Assembly (NCBI GenBank): GCA_002499455.1
Contig: DALN01000105.1
Coordinates: forward strand, 1-13,468
DNA from: Methanoculleus sp. UBA77
GTDB taxonomy: Archaea > Halobacteriota > Methanomicrobia > Methanomicrobiales > Methanoculleaceae
DNA length: 13,468 bases
Reading direction: 5' to 3'
Every line of letters begins with the position of its first letter. Positions within the stretch are counted from its first letter, which is position 1. The position numbers and the translations under genes are program-made. This document shows, one piece after another, positions 12,455 to 13,468 of the stretch. The notes under the pieces are model-generated. The model had not been told where the DNA came from. It did not search any database and saw nothing but the letters and a program-made list of their open reading frames with translations.

Positions 12455-13468
12455 TCAGATCATGACGTAAGGGTCCGCCTTCATATACTCCCGGCAGACC
12501 GTCGTCGCATAGTGGCCGGGAGGGAGCGTGAACCGGAGGCGGACGTTCGCGTCGGATACTTCGGTCTCCACGTCCGCCGAGAGTGCGATCGGCCGGAGGG
12601 TCCCGGCGAACTTCGTCGCCACGAACCGGGAGGCGCGCTCGAAGTCCCCGGCGTCGATACCCCGCTCGCGCATCAGGTCCTGCATGATCTCGTCCATCGG
12701 GCCGTGCGGCGCAACCTGCTCCGCTCCCGGGATGAAGAGGGCGATCCGGCACCGGCCGCGCTGTATCTGGAGCAGGGCCGCCTGCCGGTTCCGTGCCGAG
12801 ACGATATCCTCGCGGCCGTTCGAGAAGAGCAGCCGGTCGCCGATCTCGGGTTCGGTCAGCGTCAGGCCGGCATCGATGCGGCACGAGAGCGCGCAGTTGA
12901 AGAGGTAGGACTGGAACGCGCTCACAAGGAGCGAGAGGAGTTTCGGCGGGAGCACCCGGAGCGCGCCGGCGTAGTCACCGGGGTTTGCGGCGAGGTGATT
13001 TGCCATCGCCCGCTCATAGGTCATCTGGACGGGAAGATCGGCGAGCGCTGCCTTCGCATCCCGGCTCTCCGCGAAACGTTCCCGCGCCTGCCGCGCCTCC
13101 TTCGCCTCGAGGGGATATGCCCGGCCGATGTAGGTGGCCACGGCGCCTTCGTAGTCCCCCTTAAGGATGCTCTCGCCGACGAGGTGCGTGACCGGCCGGA
13201 CGACGCCGAACCGTTGCAGCCCGTAGTAGTTCGGGATCCCGGCGGACGCACTCCTCGTGACCGCCTGGACCCGTTCGGCAAGATCCTCCTCGATGCAGTC
13301 CCGGACGACGATATCGAACCGGTTACCCGCGAGGCCGCCGAGGGTGAGCGGGTGCTGGGACTGCCCGACGACTTCGAGCGTGATGTCTTTGAGGTGCACC
13401 TCCCTGACAGCTTCGGGCGGGACATCATAGAGGGATAGGAACTGGGTGGTCACCGCGTTCTTGTCCTT
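12455..13468 (-). CDS. truD: tRNA pseudouridine synthase D (partial, N-terminus beyond right edge)
   Basis: Makes pseudouridine at position 13 of tRNA. The frame is open from the right edge (first visible residues KDKNAVTTQ) to the stop at 12457-12455, 337 residues; archaeal TruD is about 430, so roughly 90-100 N-terminal residues are missing. Seen: KDxxAxTxQ at the very edge, whose Asp is the catalytic residue; LAGNRFDIVVRDC; GIPNYYGLQRFGVVRPVTHLVG, the hallmark TruD motif; AFQSYLFNCALSCRI; and the C-terminal LPPGHYATTVCREYMK. The first internal GTG (13453) is not the start because conserved sequence continues upstream. The long plus-strand frame across it is a shadow. Convergent with arfC. 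Very high confidence. Confidence 0.96.
   Translation of the reverse strand, partial: KDKNAVTTQFLSLYDVPPEAVREVHLKDITLEVVGQSQHPLTLGGLAGNRFDIVVRDCIEEDLAERVQAVTRSASAGIPNYYGLQRFGVVRPVTHLVGESILKGDYEGAVATYIGRAYPLEAKEARQARERFAESRDAKAALADLPVQMTYERAMANHLAANPGDYAGALRVLPPKLLSLLVSAFQSYLFNCALSCRIDAGLTLTEPEIGDRLLFSNGREDIVSARNRQAALLQIQRGRCRIALFIPGAEQVAPHGPMDEIMQDLMRERGIDAGDFERASRFVATKFAGTLRPIALSADVETEVSDANVRLRFTLPPGHYATTVCREYMKADPYVMI

Noticed and set aside
12365..13438. Plus-strand 357-codon frame opposite truD
   Set aside because: Antisense shadow of truD, whose hallmark motifs are intact on the minus strand.
1..13468. tRNA, rRNA, CRISPR array, prophage or intact insertion sequence
   Set aside because: I looked for cloverleaf ends, regularly spaced repeats, integrase or DDE proteins and flanking inverted repeats, and saw none.

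Overview
This window looks like chromosomal DNA of a GC-rich, formate-using methanogen of the order Methanomicrobiales, most likely Methanoculleus or a close relative. The signs are an F420-type formate dehydrogenase alpha subunit, two enzymes of methanofuran synthesis (MfnD and MfnF), archaeal basal transcription factors (TBP and TFS), an archaeosortase, a CDP-alcohol phosphotransferase of the archaeal lipid type, and an ArfC-type pyrimidine reductase used for riboflavin and F420. Intergenic AT-rich TATA boxes stand out sharply against GC-rich coding DNA. The genus is inference; the archaeal methanogen assignment is firm.

Layout. (1) 1-1041, minus: 5' part of fdhA, running off the left edge, with a leader and promoter full of small inverted repeats. 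(2) 1101-2128: a promoter-like patch, a GC-rich stretch that could fold, a plus-strand zinc-ribbon/HTH gene that resembles the front end of a transposase, and a convergent minus-strand membrane zinc-ribbon gene that overlaps it. (3) 2129-3939, minus: the coupled pair mfnD-mfnF. (4) 4023-5534, plus: surE-rpiA, divergent from mfnD over an 83-bp spacer. (5) 5523-9472, minus: a winged-helix regulator, tbp, acsA and tfs, a run in which two general transcription factors flank acetyl-CoA synthetase. (6) 9600-10430, plus: archaeosortase, divergent from tfs. (7) 10431-10964: non-coding DNA rich in short inverted and direct repeats. (8) 10965-11597, minus: CDP-alcohol phosphotransferase; then a divergent arfC at 11741-12425 that carries a +1 frameshift as given. 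(9) 12455-13468, minus: most of truD, running off the right edge.

How the genes work together. Formate oxidation by FdhA supplies reduced F420 for methanogenesis; MfnD and MfnF build the methanofuran that carries C1 units at the first step; ArfC feeds the deazaflavin and flavin branch; AcsA activates acetate for biosynthesis; RpiA makes ribose-5-phosphate; SurE handles nucleotides. TBP and TFS serve RNA polymerase, TruD modifies tRNA, and the archaeosortase and lipid enzyme serve the cell surface. Most of this is housekeeping. I do not see a defence island, CRISPR array, prophage, tRNA or rRNA. The points most worth a second look are the arfC frameshift, the 22-bp perfect palindrome in front of acsA, the stack of TATA boxes in front of tbp, the inverted repeats around the fdhA ribosome site, the overlapping zinc-ribbon genes, and the repeat-rich gap after the archaeosortase.
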